From: Marinovum sp.
GTDB taxonomy: Bacteria; Pseudomonadota; Alphaproteobacteria; Rhodobacterales; Rhodobacteraceae
Length of the DNA: 64,000 bases
Direction of reading: 5' to 3'
Assembly: GCA_022447495.1 (NCBI GenBank)
Contig: JAKVBH010000002.1
Location: 1-64,000, forward strand
A program made the translations under genes and the position numbers. This document shows positions 26,071 to 33,687 of this stretch, piece by piece. Within the stretch, counting starts at the first letter, position 1, and every line of letters begins with the position of its first letter. Under the pieces are notes generated by a model. That model ran no database searches. It saw only the letters and a program-made list of their open reading frames with translations, and was not told where the DNA came from.

Positions 26071-26568
26071 ATGCAAAACTCTTCTGTCAATACCACTGCA
26101 CCTTACCCCTGCATTGGGCATATCCATCTCAAGGTGGCCGATCTCGACCGCGCTATCGCGTTCTACAGCGATCTCTTGGGTTTTCCTGTGACCCAGCAAT
26201 ACGGTCACCGCGCAGCCTTTCTAGGGGCTGGCGGATACCACCACCATATCGGTCTGAACACGTGGGAAAGCGCGGGCAGCACACCGCCGCCCAAGGGGCA
26301 CACCGGTCTCTATCACAGCGCCTTTTTGTATCCCGACCGCGAAAGCCTTGCCCAAGTGTTAAAACGGGTCGTCCAAGCGGGCGTGCCAATTGATGGCGCT
26401 GCCGATCACGGCGTGTCCGAGGCGATCTATTTCCGTGATCCCGACGGCAATGGCGTGGAAATCTACCGCGACAAACCGCAAACGGAATGGCCCCGCACCA
26501 AAGCAGGCGACCTGGCCATGATCAATGAACCACTCGATCTCGATGCCGTGCTGGCCGAAGCAGCTTAA
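26071..26568 (+). CDS. VOC superfamily (glyoxalase/extradiol dioxygenase-like) protein
   Basis: This is a 165-residue single-chain VOC protein with two beta-alpha-beta-beta-beta modules. The likely metal ligands are visible: His in IGHIHLKVADLDRAIAFY, His in GLYHSAFLYPDR, and Glu in GNGVEIYRD. This is the triad of metal-dependent glyoxalases and ring-cleaving dioxygenases. The sequence is closest in feel to CatE-like catechol-2,3-dioxygenase relatives of unknown substrate. Its ribosome site (GGAAGGAG) is strong. It stands alone between comM (divergent) and a gene-free stretch of 308 bp. Confidence 0.85.
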   Translation: MQNSSVNTTAPYPCIGHIHLKVADLDRAIAFYSDLLGFPVTQQYGHRAAFLGAGGYHHHIGLNTWESAGSTPPPKGHTGLYHSAFLYPDRESLAQVLKRVVQAGVPIDGAADHGVSEAIYFRDPDGNGVEIYRDKPQTEWPRTKAGDLAMINEPLDLDAVLAEAA

Positions 26569-26876
26569 CCCAAGACACGCGCCGCTCTTCCTCTTGCTCC
26601 AAATACCCGTGGAGGTGGATTGGCACAGCCAAGAGGGCGCGACAGCCCCCTTCTGCCACTTTTAGTTTCTCTTGCATCACTTGTGCGTTGCCTTTCGCTG
26701 AAGTCGAAACGCGTTTCGACGTGTTCAAACGCGAAAAGCGATGCTGATCTTCCATCGAAACTGAAAGTGCCTTCACGCTCGCCGCAGGCGCGCAGGCTGC
26801 CAAGCCTGCTCCCGCAGATGAAACTGCTAGACGTTCCCAGAACGCGCCACTAGCTTCGCCATCAAAGGAGGCACCC
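26569..26876. other. 308-bp gene-free stretch with an 18-bp palindrome
   Basis: No credible gene is seen. At 26703-26720 there is a perfect 18-bp palindrome (GTCGAAACGCGTTTCGAC), followed by related GTTCAAACGCGAAAA, an arrangement that could be an operator for the downstream aminotransferase. Near the left end, GAGGGCGCGACAGCCCCCTT can fold into a weak hairpin, a possible end for the VOC gene transcript. The ribosome site AAAGGAGG of the aminotransferase closes the stretch. Confidence 0.5.
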
Positions 26877-27743
26877 ATGGCAACAGGTCAGGACATTCGC
26901 ACATATTTCGAAGGCCAATGGCATGCGGGCGATGTGCCCATCATGCGTGCCGCCGATCACGGTGCGTGGCTCGGCACAACGGTCTTTGATGGCGCACGTT
27001 TTGTAAACGGCTTGGTCCCCGATTTGCGCGCCCATTGCGACCGGGTCAATCGATCCGCCGAAGCGCTCATGATGACGCCCAGTGTCTCCACCGACGATAT
27101 GGTGGCCATCATCAGAGAAGGGCTTAGCGCCTATCCCAAAGACACTGCCGTCTATATCCGCCCGATGTATTGGGCGCTTGATGCGGGCTACATGGCCATC
27201 GTCCCAAGCGCCGAAACCGTGGGCTTTGCCGTCTCGCTCGAAGCAATCCCGATGGCCGCGCCTAATGCCTCAACAACTCTGACCACCACACGCTTCCGCC
27301 GCCCAGTGCTCGAAGATGCCGTGGTCAATGCCAAGGCGGGTTGCCTCTACCCAAACAATGCCCGCATGTTGGCCGAAGCCCGTTCCAAAGGCTTCGGCAA
27401 CGCACTGGTTTGTGACGCCATGGGCAATGTGGCCGAAACCGCCACCGCCAACGTCTTTATGGTCCGCGATGGCACCGTCTTTACGCCAATTCCAAACGGC
27501 ACCTTCCTGGCTGGCATCACCCGTGCCCGGCACATGATGCACCTACGTGCCGAGGGGGTCGACGTGGTCGAGTCGGTGTTGTCATTCGAGGATTTCAAAG
27601 AGGCCGACGAAGTCTTTCTCTCAGGCAACATGATGAAAGTGACCCCCGTCACCGCCTTTGACGAACGCTCCTATCAGGTCGGCCCAATCACCCGCCAAGT
27701 GCGTGAGATGTATTGGGATTGGGCTGCGTCAGAATCGCTCTAG
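26877..27743 (+). CDS. Class IV aminotransferase (branched-chain / D-amino acid type)
   Basis: This 288-residue PLP enzyme has the class IV fold. The Schiff-base lysine is in EDAVVNAKAGCLYPNNARMLAEA (around residue 160), and ETATANVFMVRDG and TPIPNGTFLAGITR form the cofactor phosphate site. It matches IlvE-like branched-chain aminotransferases and the D-alanine or lyase relatives equally at this level, so the exact substrate is uncertain. The AAAGGAGG ribosome site is near ideal. It is followed 79 bp later by a Usp gene. Confidence 0.88.
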   Translation: MATGQDIRTYFEGQWHAGDVPIMRAADHGAWLGTTVFDGARFVNGLVPDLRAHCDRVNRSAEALMMTPSVSTDDMVAIIREGLSAYPKDTAVYIRPMYWALDAGYMAIVPSAETVGFAVSLEAIPMAAPNASTTLTTTRFRRPVLEDAVVNAKAGCLYPNNARMLAEARSKGFGNALVCDAMGNVAETATANVFMVRDGTVFTPIPNGTFLAGITRARHMMHLRAEGVDVVESVLSFEDFKEADEVFLSGNMMKVTPVTAFDERSYQVGPITRQVREMYWDWAASESL

Positions 27744-27821
27744 TCACTTCGCCAGATCATTTGAGGCTTGCCCGCCCCCGGCCCCTGCGCCATGCTGATC
27801 ATTGGCTTAAGGGAGGGCAAA

Positions 27822-28277
27822 ATGCGTAAGTTTTTAGTGGTCTTGGACAGCACGCAAGAATGCCTCAACGCGATGCGATTTGCGGCCATGCGGGCCTCTC
27901 ACACCGGTGGCGGGGTCGAGGTTTTGTCGATCATTCCTCCAGAAGAGTTCAACCACTGGGTCGGCGTGGCCGAAATCATGCGCGAAGAGGCCCGAGAACG
28001 CATCCACGCCCATTTTGAAGTTTTCGCCAAATGGATGCGCGACCGACAAGGAGTGGACCCCGAATTGGTGATCCGCGAGGGCGAAGCGGTGGACCAGATC
28101 ATCGCCCAAATTAACGAAGATACTGAGATCGGCGTCCTGGTTTTGGGCGCAGGCACCGACAAGGGCGGCCCCGGTCCCCTCGTGACGCAATTGACCAAAA
28201 GCGCGGGCTCTTTACCGATCCCGGTGACCATTGTTCCAGGCGATTTGTCCAAGGAACGTTTGGAGGCGATCACATAA
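27822..28277 (+). CDS. Universal stress protein (UspA family)
   Basis: The 151-residue protein has a single Usp domain: MRKFLVVLDSTQECLNAMRFAAMRA at the start, and VLVLGAGTDKGGPGPLVTQL near the end, where Usp proteins have their GxxG(S/T) nucleotide-binding stretch. The G-2X-G-9X-G pattern is partly kept, so ATP binding is possible. The frame is open 18 codons upstream, but GGGAGGG before ATG 27822 decides the start. The neighbours are an aminotransferase and nfuA on the same strand; a shared transcript is possible. Confidence 0.88.
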   Translation: MRKFLVVLDSTQECLNAMRFAAMRASHTGGGVEVLSIIPPEEFNHWVGVAEIMREEARERIHAHFEVFAKWMRDRQGVDPELVIREGEAVDQIIAQINEDTEIGVLVLGAGTDKGGPGPLVTQLTKSAGSLPIPVTIVPGDLSKERLEAIT

Positions 28278-28367
28278 GCGCCGAACCCTAGGTTAGAATC
28301 ATTCCAATCTATTGACTTTGGCGCGCTGAGCCCGCATATCTGAACCTCTCTTCCAAGGAGCTCTGAG

Positions 28368-28934
28368 ATGTTCATCCAGACCGAATCCACCCCTAATCCC
28401 GCGACGCTCAAGTTTCTTCCCGGCCAAGACGTGCTTGAAATGGGCACAGCAGATTTTCCAAGCTTGGAAAGTGCCGCAGCCTCGCCACTCGCCCAGCGTA
28501 TCTTTGCCATCGAAGGCGTCACAAACGTCTTTTTCGGGCTCGATTTCGTAACGGTCACAAAGACCGATGGCGTGGAATGGGACCACATCAAGCCGGGCAT
28601 TCTCGGCGCCATCATGACCCATTACCAATCCGGCGACCCTGTCATGTCAGGCGATGCGACGACCCCGTCCGGCCATGCAGACAACCATGCCGAAGAAGAC
28701 ACTGTGGTGGTGGGCCAGATCAAAGAGTTGCTCGACAGCCGCGTCCGCCCCGCGGTGGCCCAAGACGGCGGAGACATCACGTTTCACGGCTTTGACCGCG
28801 GCATTGTTTATCTCCACATGCAAGGCGCTTGTGCGGGCTGCCCGTCCTCGACGCTGACGCTCAAGATGGGCATAGAAAACTTGCTGCGCCACTACATCCC
28901 AGAAGTGCTCGAAGTCCGGCCCGTTGCCGTCTGA
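28368..28934 (+). CDS. NifU-like Fe-S scaffold/carrier protein (Nfu)
   Basis: This 188-residue protein carries [4Fe-4S] clusters to target enzymes. The N-terminal Nfu_N domain starts MFIQTESTPNPATLKFLPG, and the C-terminal NifU domain holds the cluster-binding pair CAGCPSS (around residues 154-160) after VRPAVAQDGGDITFHG. It differs from enteric NfuA, which has an A-type N-domain. The ribosome site CAAGGAG is good. The last 11 bases overlap the next small frame, the first of a chain of overlaps running through tsaB and rimI. Confidence 0.94.
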   Translation: MFIQTESTPNPATLKFLPGQDVLEMGTADFPSLESAAASPLAQRIFAIEGVTNVFFGLDFVTVTKTDGVEWDHIKPGILGAIMTHYQSGDPVMSGDATTPSGHADNHAEEDTVVVGQIKELLDSRVRPAVAQDGGDITFHGFDRGIVYLHMQGACAGCPSSTLTLKMGIENLLRHYIPEVLEVRPVAV

Positions 28935-29214
28935 TCCAAACACAGACGCCAAGGTCTCGGGGCGCTGCGATTGCGGCGCCCAAACTGTTTCTACGGCCAG
29001 GCGCCCCGTCGGCGTCACCTATTTCCATTGCCCCGACTGCCTGCCGGGGCCGGTAGCCCATATGCCCCTCGGGCTGTTGGGCCAAACCGCCGATAGCACT
29101 CCCTCAGGGCATTCACAGGCTGGCTATACATTGCCGTGGCGCGCCCTCGCCAATGATCTGCCCCGGCCCCACGGCTCCGGGCACGACCGATTTAAGGCGA
29201 CGCACATTGAGTAG
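28924..29214 (+). CDS. Small cysteine-rich protein, possibly GFA-like remnant
   Basis: This is a 96-residue frame that starts with TTG inside the end of nfuA and ends inside the start of tsaB. The N-terminal half reads RCDCGAQTV then VGVTYFHCPDC, a CxC plus CxxC arrangement like the zinc-binding first half of GFA-family proteins (CENP-V fold). The second half lacks the later conserved cysteines and looks unstructured. Overlaps at both ends suggest translational coupling and that the frame is expressed. It may be a shortened GFA protein; function unknown. Confidence 0.55.
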   Translation: MPSDPNTDAKVSGRCDCGAQTVSTARRPVGVTYFHCPDCLPGPVAHMPLGLLGQTADSTPSGHSQAGYTLPWRALANDLPRPHGSGHDRFKATHIE

Positions 29215-29866
29215 AGTTTTGGGTTTCGACACGTCCGGCCCCTATTGCGGCGCTGCGCTCATCTGCGATGGTGAGATTGTCGCGGCGCAGCACGAAGACA
29301 TGCCGCGCGGGCAAACCGAGCAGCTTTTTCCCATCCTCGAAAGTGTGCTGGCACAGGGCGGATGCACCTGGTCGGATATCGACGCCATCGGCGTGGGCAT
29401 CGGACCGGGCAATTTCACCGGCATTCGTATCTCCGTCTCTGCCGCTCGCGGCTTGGCATTGTCGCTTGAGAAACCCGCCGTCGGCGTGAGCCTCCTGGAA
29501 GCACTCGTTTTGGACCAAGACGGCCCCCGCATAGCCTGTCTCTCGGCGCGGCGAGACCGGGTTTATGTGATGGGTCAGGCCACGGCACAGCCCATTGTGG
29601 CGCAGATTTGCAATCTAGACGATCTGCCCATCCATTGGGCCGAACCTGGTTTGGCCTGCATTGGTCCGGCTGCCGACGACGTGGCCGCCCGTCTGGGCGC
29701 AGGCACCGCGCCCACGCATGAGGCATCTGGCTCTGCCATCGCTCGGATCGCCGCGCGTCGGTATTGCAAAACATCCGAAGCTCCCAAACCCCTCTACCTG
29801 CGCCCGGCGGATGCTGCGCCGGCCAAAGATTCGGGCCTGCGGCTTTTGGATGGGCCCGCACCGTGA
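29207..29866 (+). CDS. tsaB: tRNA t6A37 synthesis protein TsaB
   Basis: TsaB is the scaffold partner of TsaD in making N6-threonylcarbamoyl-adenosine at position 37 of ANN-decoding tRNAs. The 219-residue protein has the ASKHA-fold front VLGFDTSGPYCGAALI and the conserved GIGPGNFTGIRISVSAARGLAL (around 66-87). A TTG start at 29207 fits best: AAGGCG lies before it, and it overlaps the stop of the preceding small gene. The end overlaps the GTG of rimI, which is the usual tsaB-rimI arrangement. Confidence 0.94.
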   Translation: MSRVLGFDTSGPYCGAALICDGEIVAAQHEDMPRGQTEQLFPILESVLAQGGCTWSDIDAIGVGIGPGNFTGIRISVSAARGLALSLEKPAVGVSLLEALVLDQDGPRIACLSARRDRVYVMGQATAQPIVAQICNLDDLPIHWAEPGLACIGPAADDVAARLGAGTAPTHEASGSAIARIAARRYCKTSEAPKPLYLRPADAAPAKDSGLRLLDGPAP

Positions 29867-30303
29867 CGCCAGACGCCCTCGCACACCTGCACGGGCGCGC
29901 TTTTGACCATGGGTGGTCCGCCGCCGAGTTTGAACGCCTTCTCGCGCAAGACACTGTGGCGCTCTTTGCCGAGGCCCAGGGATTCGTGCTCATCCAATCC
30001 GTGTTGGATGAGGCTGAGATTTTGACGCTGGCCACCGACCCCGACCATCGCAGACGTGGCATGGCGCGCCGAGTGCTCCAAGAGGCGATCCACACTTTGG
30101 AGAGCCGTGGCATCCGCCGTCTGTTCCTCGAGGTCGCCGAAGACAACGGCGCCGCACGGGCGCTTTATGCCGCGCAAGGATTCGTAGAAACCGGCCGTCG
30201 CAAGGGTTACTACATGCGGAGAAATGCGCGCGTCGACGCGCTTTTGCTTACCCGCCCCCTTGTCGCCGCGTCCGATACGCCCCCAGAGCCAAAAAGCGGT
30301 TGA
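29863..30303 (+). CDS. rimI: Ribosomal protein S18 alanine N-acetyltransferase RimI
   Basis: This GNAT enzyme uses acetyl-CoA to acetylate protein N-termini, classically ribosomal protein S18. The 146 residues include EAEILTLATDPDHRRRGMARRVLQEAI, with the acetyl-CoA loop RRRGMA, and LEVAEDNGAARALYAAQGFVETGRRKGYY, the conserved end of the family. The start GTG 29863 overlaps the tsaB stop in a GTGA junction. The longer open frame upstream is a shadow of tsaB. Confidence 0.93.
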   Translation: MTPDALAHLHGRAFDHGWSAAEFERLLAQDTVALFAEAQGFVLIQSVLDEAEILTLATDPDHRRRGMARRVLQEAIHTLESRGIRRLFLEVAEDNGAARALYAAQGFVETGRRKGYYMRRNARVDALLLTRPLVAASDTPPEPKSG

Positions 30304-30420
30304 CGATCCACGCGAAACGCGCCGTTATTTGCGCATCATGCGCACGCATCTGCGGGGGAGTGCGGCGCGGAGCCCTGACCCAGGGTTATCAAACTCCGCA
30401 CAACCATCAGGGAGAGATCC

Positions 30421-31425
30421 ATGTCTTTCATGAAATCCATTCTGGCCTCGACAGCCGCCGTCGCTCTGACCGCGGCCGCTGCTTGGGCCGAGCCAGCGGT
30501 CATTTTTGACCTCGGCGGTAAATTTGACAAAAGCTTCAACGAAGCCGCCTTCAACGGCGCCAAGCGTTGGGCCGAAGAAACCGGCGGCACCTTCCGCGAG
30601 ATCGAGATGCAATCCGAAGCGCAACGTGAGCAGGCGCTCCGCCGCTTTGCCGAAACCGGCGCGAACCCGATCGTGACCACGGGCTTTGCCTTTGCCACAC
30701 CCGTGGGCAATGTCGCACCCGACTACCCAGACACCAAGTTCGTCAACATCGACGGCTGGTTGCCTGAAATCCCAGCCAACGTTCTGATGATCGGCTTCCA
30801 AGAGCACCAAGGCTCCTACTTGGTGGGTCAACTGGCGGCGATGGCGTCCGAGAGCGGCACCGTGGGCTTTATCGGCGGCATGGACATCCCCCTCATCCGT
30901 CACTTCGGCTGTGGCTATGCCCAAGGCGCCAAGTCGGTGAACCCTAACGTAACCGTGGTCGCCAACATGACCGGCACCACGCCTGCCGCTTGGAACGACC
31001 CGGTGACTGGCTCTGAGCTGACCAAAGCGCAAATCTCCCAAGGCGCAGATGTGATCTACGCCGCCGCAGGCGGCACCGGCATCGGTGTTCTGCAAACTGC
31101 TGCGGATGAAGGCGTGCTCTCCATCGGCGTGGACAGCAACCAAAACTACCTGCACCCAGGTAAGGTTCTGACATCCATGCTCAAGCGCGTGGACGTGGCC
31201 GTCTACAACTCGATGAAAGAAGGCACCGCACTTGAAACCGGCACCGCCATGGTACTCGGCCTCGCCGAAGAAGGCGTGGGCTACGCGGTTGACGAGAACA
31301 ACGAAAGCCTCCTCTCCGAGGAAATGATCGCAACTGTGGAAGCCTCCAAAGCGGCCATCATCGCAGGCGATCTGGAAGTCGTGGCCTACTACGCCAACGA
31401 CAGCTGCCCAGTTCTCGACTTCTAA
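30421..31425 (+). CDS. BMP/PnrA-type ABC transporter substrate-binding protein
   Basis: This 334-residue exported protein binds the substrate, expected to be a purine nucleoside, in the periplasm. The signal peptide ends at AAAAWA before residue 24. The mature part opens VIFDLGGKFDKSFNEAAFNGAKRW, the signature of the BMP (basic membrane protein) family, with GYAQGAKSVNPNVTV and VIYAAAGGTGIGVL further on. It is the first gene of an operon with an ATPase and two permeases. A 27-bp tandem duplication covers its stop codon, and a hairpin follows, probably letting this gene be expressed above the rest. Confidence 0.94.
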   Translation: MSFMKSILASTAAVALTAAAAWAEPAVIFDLGGKFDKSFNEAAFNGAKRWAEETGGTFREIEMQSEAQREQALRRFAETGANPIVTTGFAFATPVGNVAPDYPDTKFVNIDGWLPEIPANVLMIGFQEHQGSYLVGQLAAMASESGTVGFIGGMDIPLIRHFGCGYAQGAKSVNPNVTVVANMTGTTPAAWNDPVTGSELTKAQISQGADVIYAAAGGTGIGVLQTAADEGVLSIGVDSNQNYLHPGKVLTSMLKRVDVAVYNSMKEGTALETGTAMVLGLAEEGVGYAVDENNESLLSEEMIATVEASKAAIIAGDLEVVAYYANDSCPVLDF

Positions 31426-31459
31426 GTCATTTGCCCAGTTCTCGACTTCTAAGTCATTT
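31406..31459. repeat. 27-bp exact tandem duplication over the stop of the BMP gene
   Basis: Bases 31406-31432 and 31433-31459 are identical (each begins GCCCAGTTCTCG and ends TCATTT). The first copy encodes the last residues and stop of the BMP protein; the second repeats the same coding tail and stop downstream. It looks like a recent slippage event. Confidence 0.97.
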
Positions 31460-31460
31460 T

Positions 31461-31493
31461 CATGCGGGCCGCGCGACTTGGGCGGCCCGCATG
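31461..31493 (+). terminator. Hairpin after the BMP gene (probable attenuator or 3' protector)
   Basis: Bases 31461-31472 and 31482-31493 form a perfect 12-bp GC-rich stem (CATGCGGGCCGC) with a 9-base loop. No T-tract follows, so full termination is unlikely. Such structures between a binding-protein gene and its transporter genes commonly stabilise the upstream mRNA. Confidence 0.65.
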
Positions 31494-31533
31494 TCTGCCC
31501 AACGGGATAAATGGGCAACCGGGGGACCACACC

Positions 31534-31911
31534 ATGAGCGACAGCATCACAACCTTCTTTGACGCATGGGGTATGAGCGACGACGCCGCGCGCGCCGCAG
31601 CCATCTCAACCACATTCGCCAGCGAAGGCACCTACACTGACCCACGCTCATCCGGGACCCTCACCGGCCCCGAGGCCATCACCGAATACGTCACTGCGTT
31701 CAGCGCCAACGCTCCCGGTTGGACCGCGCAGGTCACCAAACTGGACCAAACCGGGCCCTATGCGCGCGCCACAGTGACTTTTGGTGGCAAGGGCCCCGAT
31801 GGGTCCGAAATGAAGCAAAACGGGCAATACTTCGCCAAACTCGATGGCGACACGATCACCGAAATGGTGGGCTTTGTCGGCACCGGAGAGCTTTCGGGAG
31901 CGTTTGAATGA
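31534..31911 (+). CDS. SnoaL/NTF2-like small protein inside the transporter operon
   Basis: The 125-residue protein has the cone-shaped NTF2-like pattern: an N-terminal helix pair (SITTFFDAWGMSDDAARAAAISTTFA), EGTYTDPRSSGTLTGPEAITEYVTAF, and strands ending GQYFAKLDGDTITEMVGFVG. Many SnoaL-like proteins bind small polyketide-like or aromatic molecules; no ligand can be assigned here. ATG 31534 is chosen over an upstream start lying in the hairpin. It overlaps the ATPase gene by four bases (ATGA), which ties it to this operon. Confidence 0.8.
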   Translation: MSDSITTFFDAWGMSDDAARAAAISTTFASEGTYTDPRSSGTLTGPEAITEYVTAFSANAPGWTAQVTKLDQTGPYARATVTFGGKGPDGSEMKQNGQYFAKLDGDTITEMVGFVGTGELSGAFE

Positions 31912-33455
31912 CCGCACCTCCCCCTGAAGCTGCGATTGAGCTGAAAGGCATCTCCAAAGCCTTTGGCCCTGTCCAAGCCAACAAAGACATTTCGATCCGG
32001 GTGATGCCCGGCACGATCCACGGCATCATCGGTGAAAACGGCGCGGGCAAATCCACGCTGATGTCGATCCTCTATGGTTTCTACAAAGCCGACGCGGGCG
32101 AGATCTGGATCGGTGGCAATCGCCGCGAAATCCCCGATAGCCAAGCCGCCATCGCCGCAGGCATCGGCATGGTGTTCCAGCATTTCAAACTGGTGCCGAA
32201 CTTCACCGTGCTCGAAAACGTCGTGCTCGGCGCCGAAGACGGTGCGCTCCTGACGCCGTCACTGGCCAAGGCGCACAAGCTGCTGAACGAACTGGCCAGC
32301 GAATACGAACTCCAGGTCGACCCCGACGCCATCGTCGAAGAGCTCTCCGTGGGCCACCAACAGAGAGTCGAAATCCTAAAGGCGCTGTATCGTCAGGCCG
32401 ATATTCTTATTCTTGATGAGCCCACCGGCGTGCTCACTCCTGCAGAAGCGGATCAACTATTCCGCATCCTGGGCCGCCTACGCGACGAGGGAAAGACGAT
32501 CATCCTGATCACGCACAAGCTGCGAGAGATCATGGACATCACCAACACTGTCAGTGTGATGCGCCGCGGCGAGATGACCGCCACCGTGAAAACCGAAGAC
32601 ACCTCGCCCGAGCACTTGGCCGAGTTGATGGTCGGGCGCAAAGTCCTGCTTCAAGTGGATAAGGTCCCCGCCACACCGGGCGCGCCCGTGTTGGAGGTCG
32701 AAAACCTCCGCGTGGTTGACGGCGACGGCGTTGAGCGGGTCAAAGGTATCGACCTTACTGTCCGCGCGGGCGAAATCCTCGGAATTGCAGGCGTGGCTGG
32801 CAATGGCCAATCCGAGCTTCTCGAAGTGCTTGGTGGTTATCAAACGGCCACAGGCTCCATCCGCGTGAACGGCACAGAGATTGACCTCACAGGCAAAGCC
32901 TCCGACGGCAAGTCGCGCCGCGCGCGCGGGATCGCCCACGTGCCTGAGGATCGCCAGCGCGAAGGCCTGATCATGGATTACCACGCCTGGGAAAACGCGG
33001 CCTTTGGCTATCACCATGATCCCGCCTTCCAAAAGGGCATCTTCATGAACAACCGCGCGATCCGAGAGGACACGGCGCGCAAAATCGAAAAGTTTGATGT
33101 CCGCCCCCCAAACCCTTGGCTCGCGGCCAAGAACTTCTCTGGTGGCAATCAGCAAAAAATCGTCGTCGCGCGCGAGATTGAACGCAATCCCGACCTGCTT
33201 CTGGTGGGGCAACCCACCCGCGGCGTCGACATTGGCGCCATTGAATTTATCCACAAACAAATTGTTTCCTTGCGCGACTCTGGAAAAGCGGTTCTTCTGG
33301 TTTCAGTGGAGTTGGATGAAATCCTCTCCCTCTCGGACCGGATCGCCGTTATGTTTGATGGTCAGATTATGGGTGAACGTGCCCCGGATCAGACCGACGA
33401 AACCGAACTGGGTTTGCTCATGGCAGGCATCACCGAGACCGCGGGAGCGGCGTAA
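31908..33455 (+). CDS. Nucleoside-type ABC transporter ATP-binding protein (double NBD)
   Basis: This 515-residue protein holds two ATPase domains in tandem, as in sugar and nucleoside importers of the CUT2/BMP type. Domain 1 has Walker A GENGAGKST (near residue 46), signature LSVGHQQRVEI and Walker B ILILDEPTGVL. Domain 2 has a degenerate Walker A (GVAGNGQSE) and signature FSGGNQQKIVVAREI, so probably only the first fully hydrolyses ATP. It works with the two permeases downstream. Its stop overlaps a possible ATG of an unconvincing frame; the real next gene begins at 33510. Confidence 0.95.
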   Translation: MTAPPPEAAIELKGISKAFGPVQANKDISIRVMPGTIHGIIGENGAGKSTLMSILYGFYKADAGEIWIGGNRREIPDSQAAIAAGIGMVFQHFKLVPNFTVLENVVLGAEDGALLTPSLAKAHKLLNELASEYELQVDPDAIVEELSVGHQQRVEILKALYRQADILILDEPTGVLTPAEADQLFRILGRLRDEGKTIILITHKLREIMDITNTVSVMRRGEMTATVKTEDTSPEHLAELMVGRKVLLQVDKVPATPGAPVLEVENLRVVDGDGVERVKGIDLTVRAGEILGIAGVAGNGQSELLEVLGGYQTATGSIRVNGTEIDLTGKASDGKSRRARGIAHVPEDRQREGLIMDYHAWENAAFGYHHDPAFQKGIFMNNRAIREDTARKIEKFDVRPPNPWLAAKNFSGGNQQKIVVAREIERNPDLLLVGQPTRGVDIGAIEFIHKQIVSLRDSGKAVLLVSVELDEILSLSDRIAVMFDGQIMGERAPDQTDETELGLLMAGITETAGAA

Positions 33456-33509
33456 TGAAACCAAGTCTTCATAATTTGGGAGCATGCTCCCCCAGCTGGA
33501 GGTCCGAAT

Positions 33510-33644
33510 ATGCAAAACTCACCGCTTCATCGTCGCAAATCCGATGCTCAGGTGCGCCTAGAAGCCAAATCAACCGACGAGACACCGATATGGCTTTATG
33601 GATTGGCCCTCGTCGCTATCGTGGCGCTCGTCGCGCTTCTCTGA
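33510..33644 (+). CDS. 44-residue single-helix membrane protein in transporter operon
   Basis: This short frame encodes 44 residues with a charged N-terminal half (MQNSPLHRRKSDAQVRLEAK) and one C-terminal helix (WLYGLALVAIVALVALL). An excellent ribosome site (GGAGG) lies six bases before its ATG. It is wedged between the ATPase gene (ends 33455) and the first permease (starts 33688). It may be a small regulatory subunit of the transporter, as small single-helix proteins are for other transporters; this is inference. It is below usual gene-calling size. Confidence 0.7.
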   Translation: MQNSPLHRRKSDAQVRLEAKSTDETPIWLYGLALVAIVALVALL

Positions 33645-33687
33645 CTTACCTCGCTCGTTTGGCGCTCTTATCAGGAGGGCGCGTCTG

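Noticed and set aside
30325-31530. Minus-strand 401-codon open frame
   Set aside because: It is the antisense shadow of the BMP protein gene and includes translations of its 27-bp duplication.
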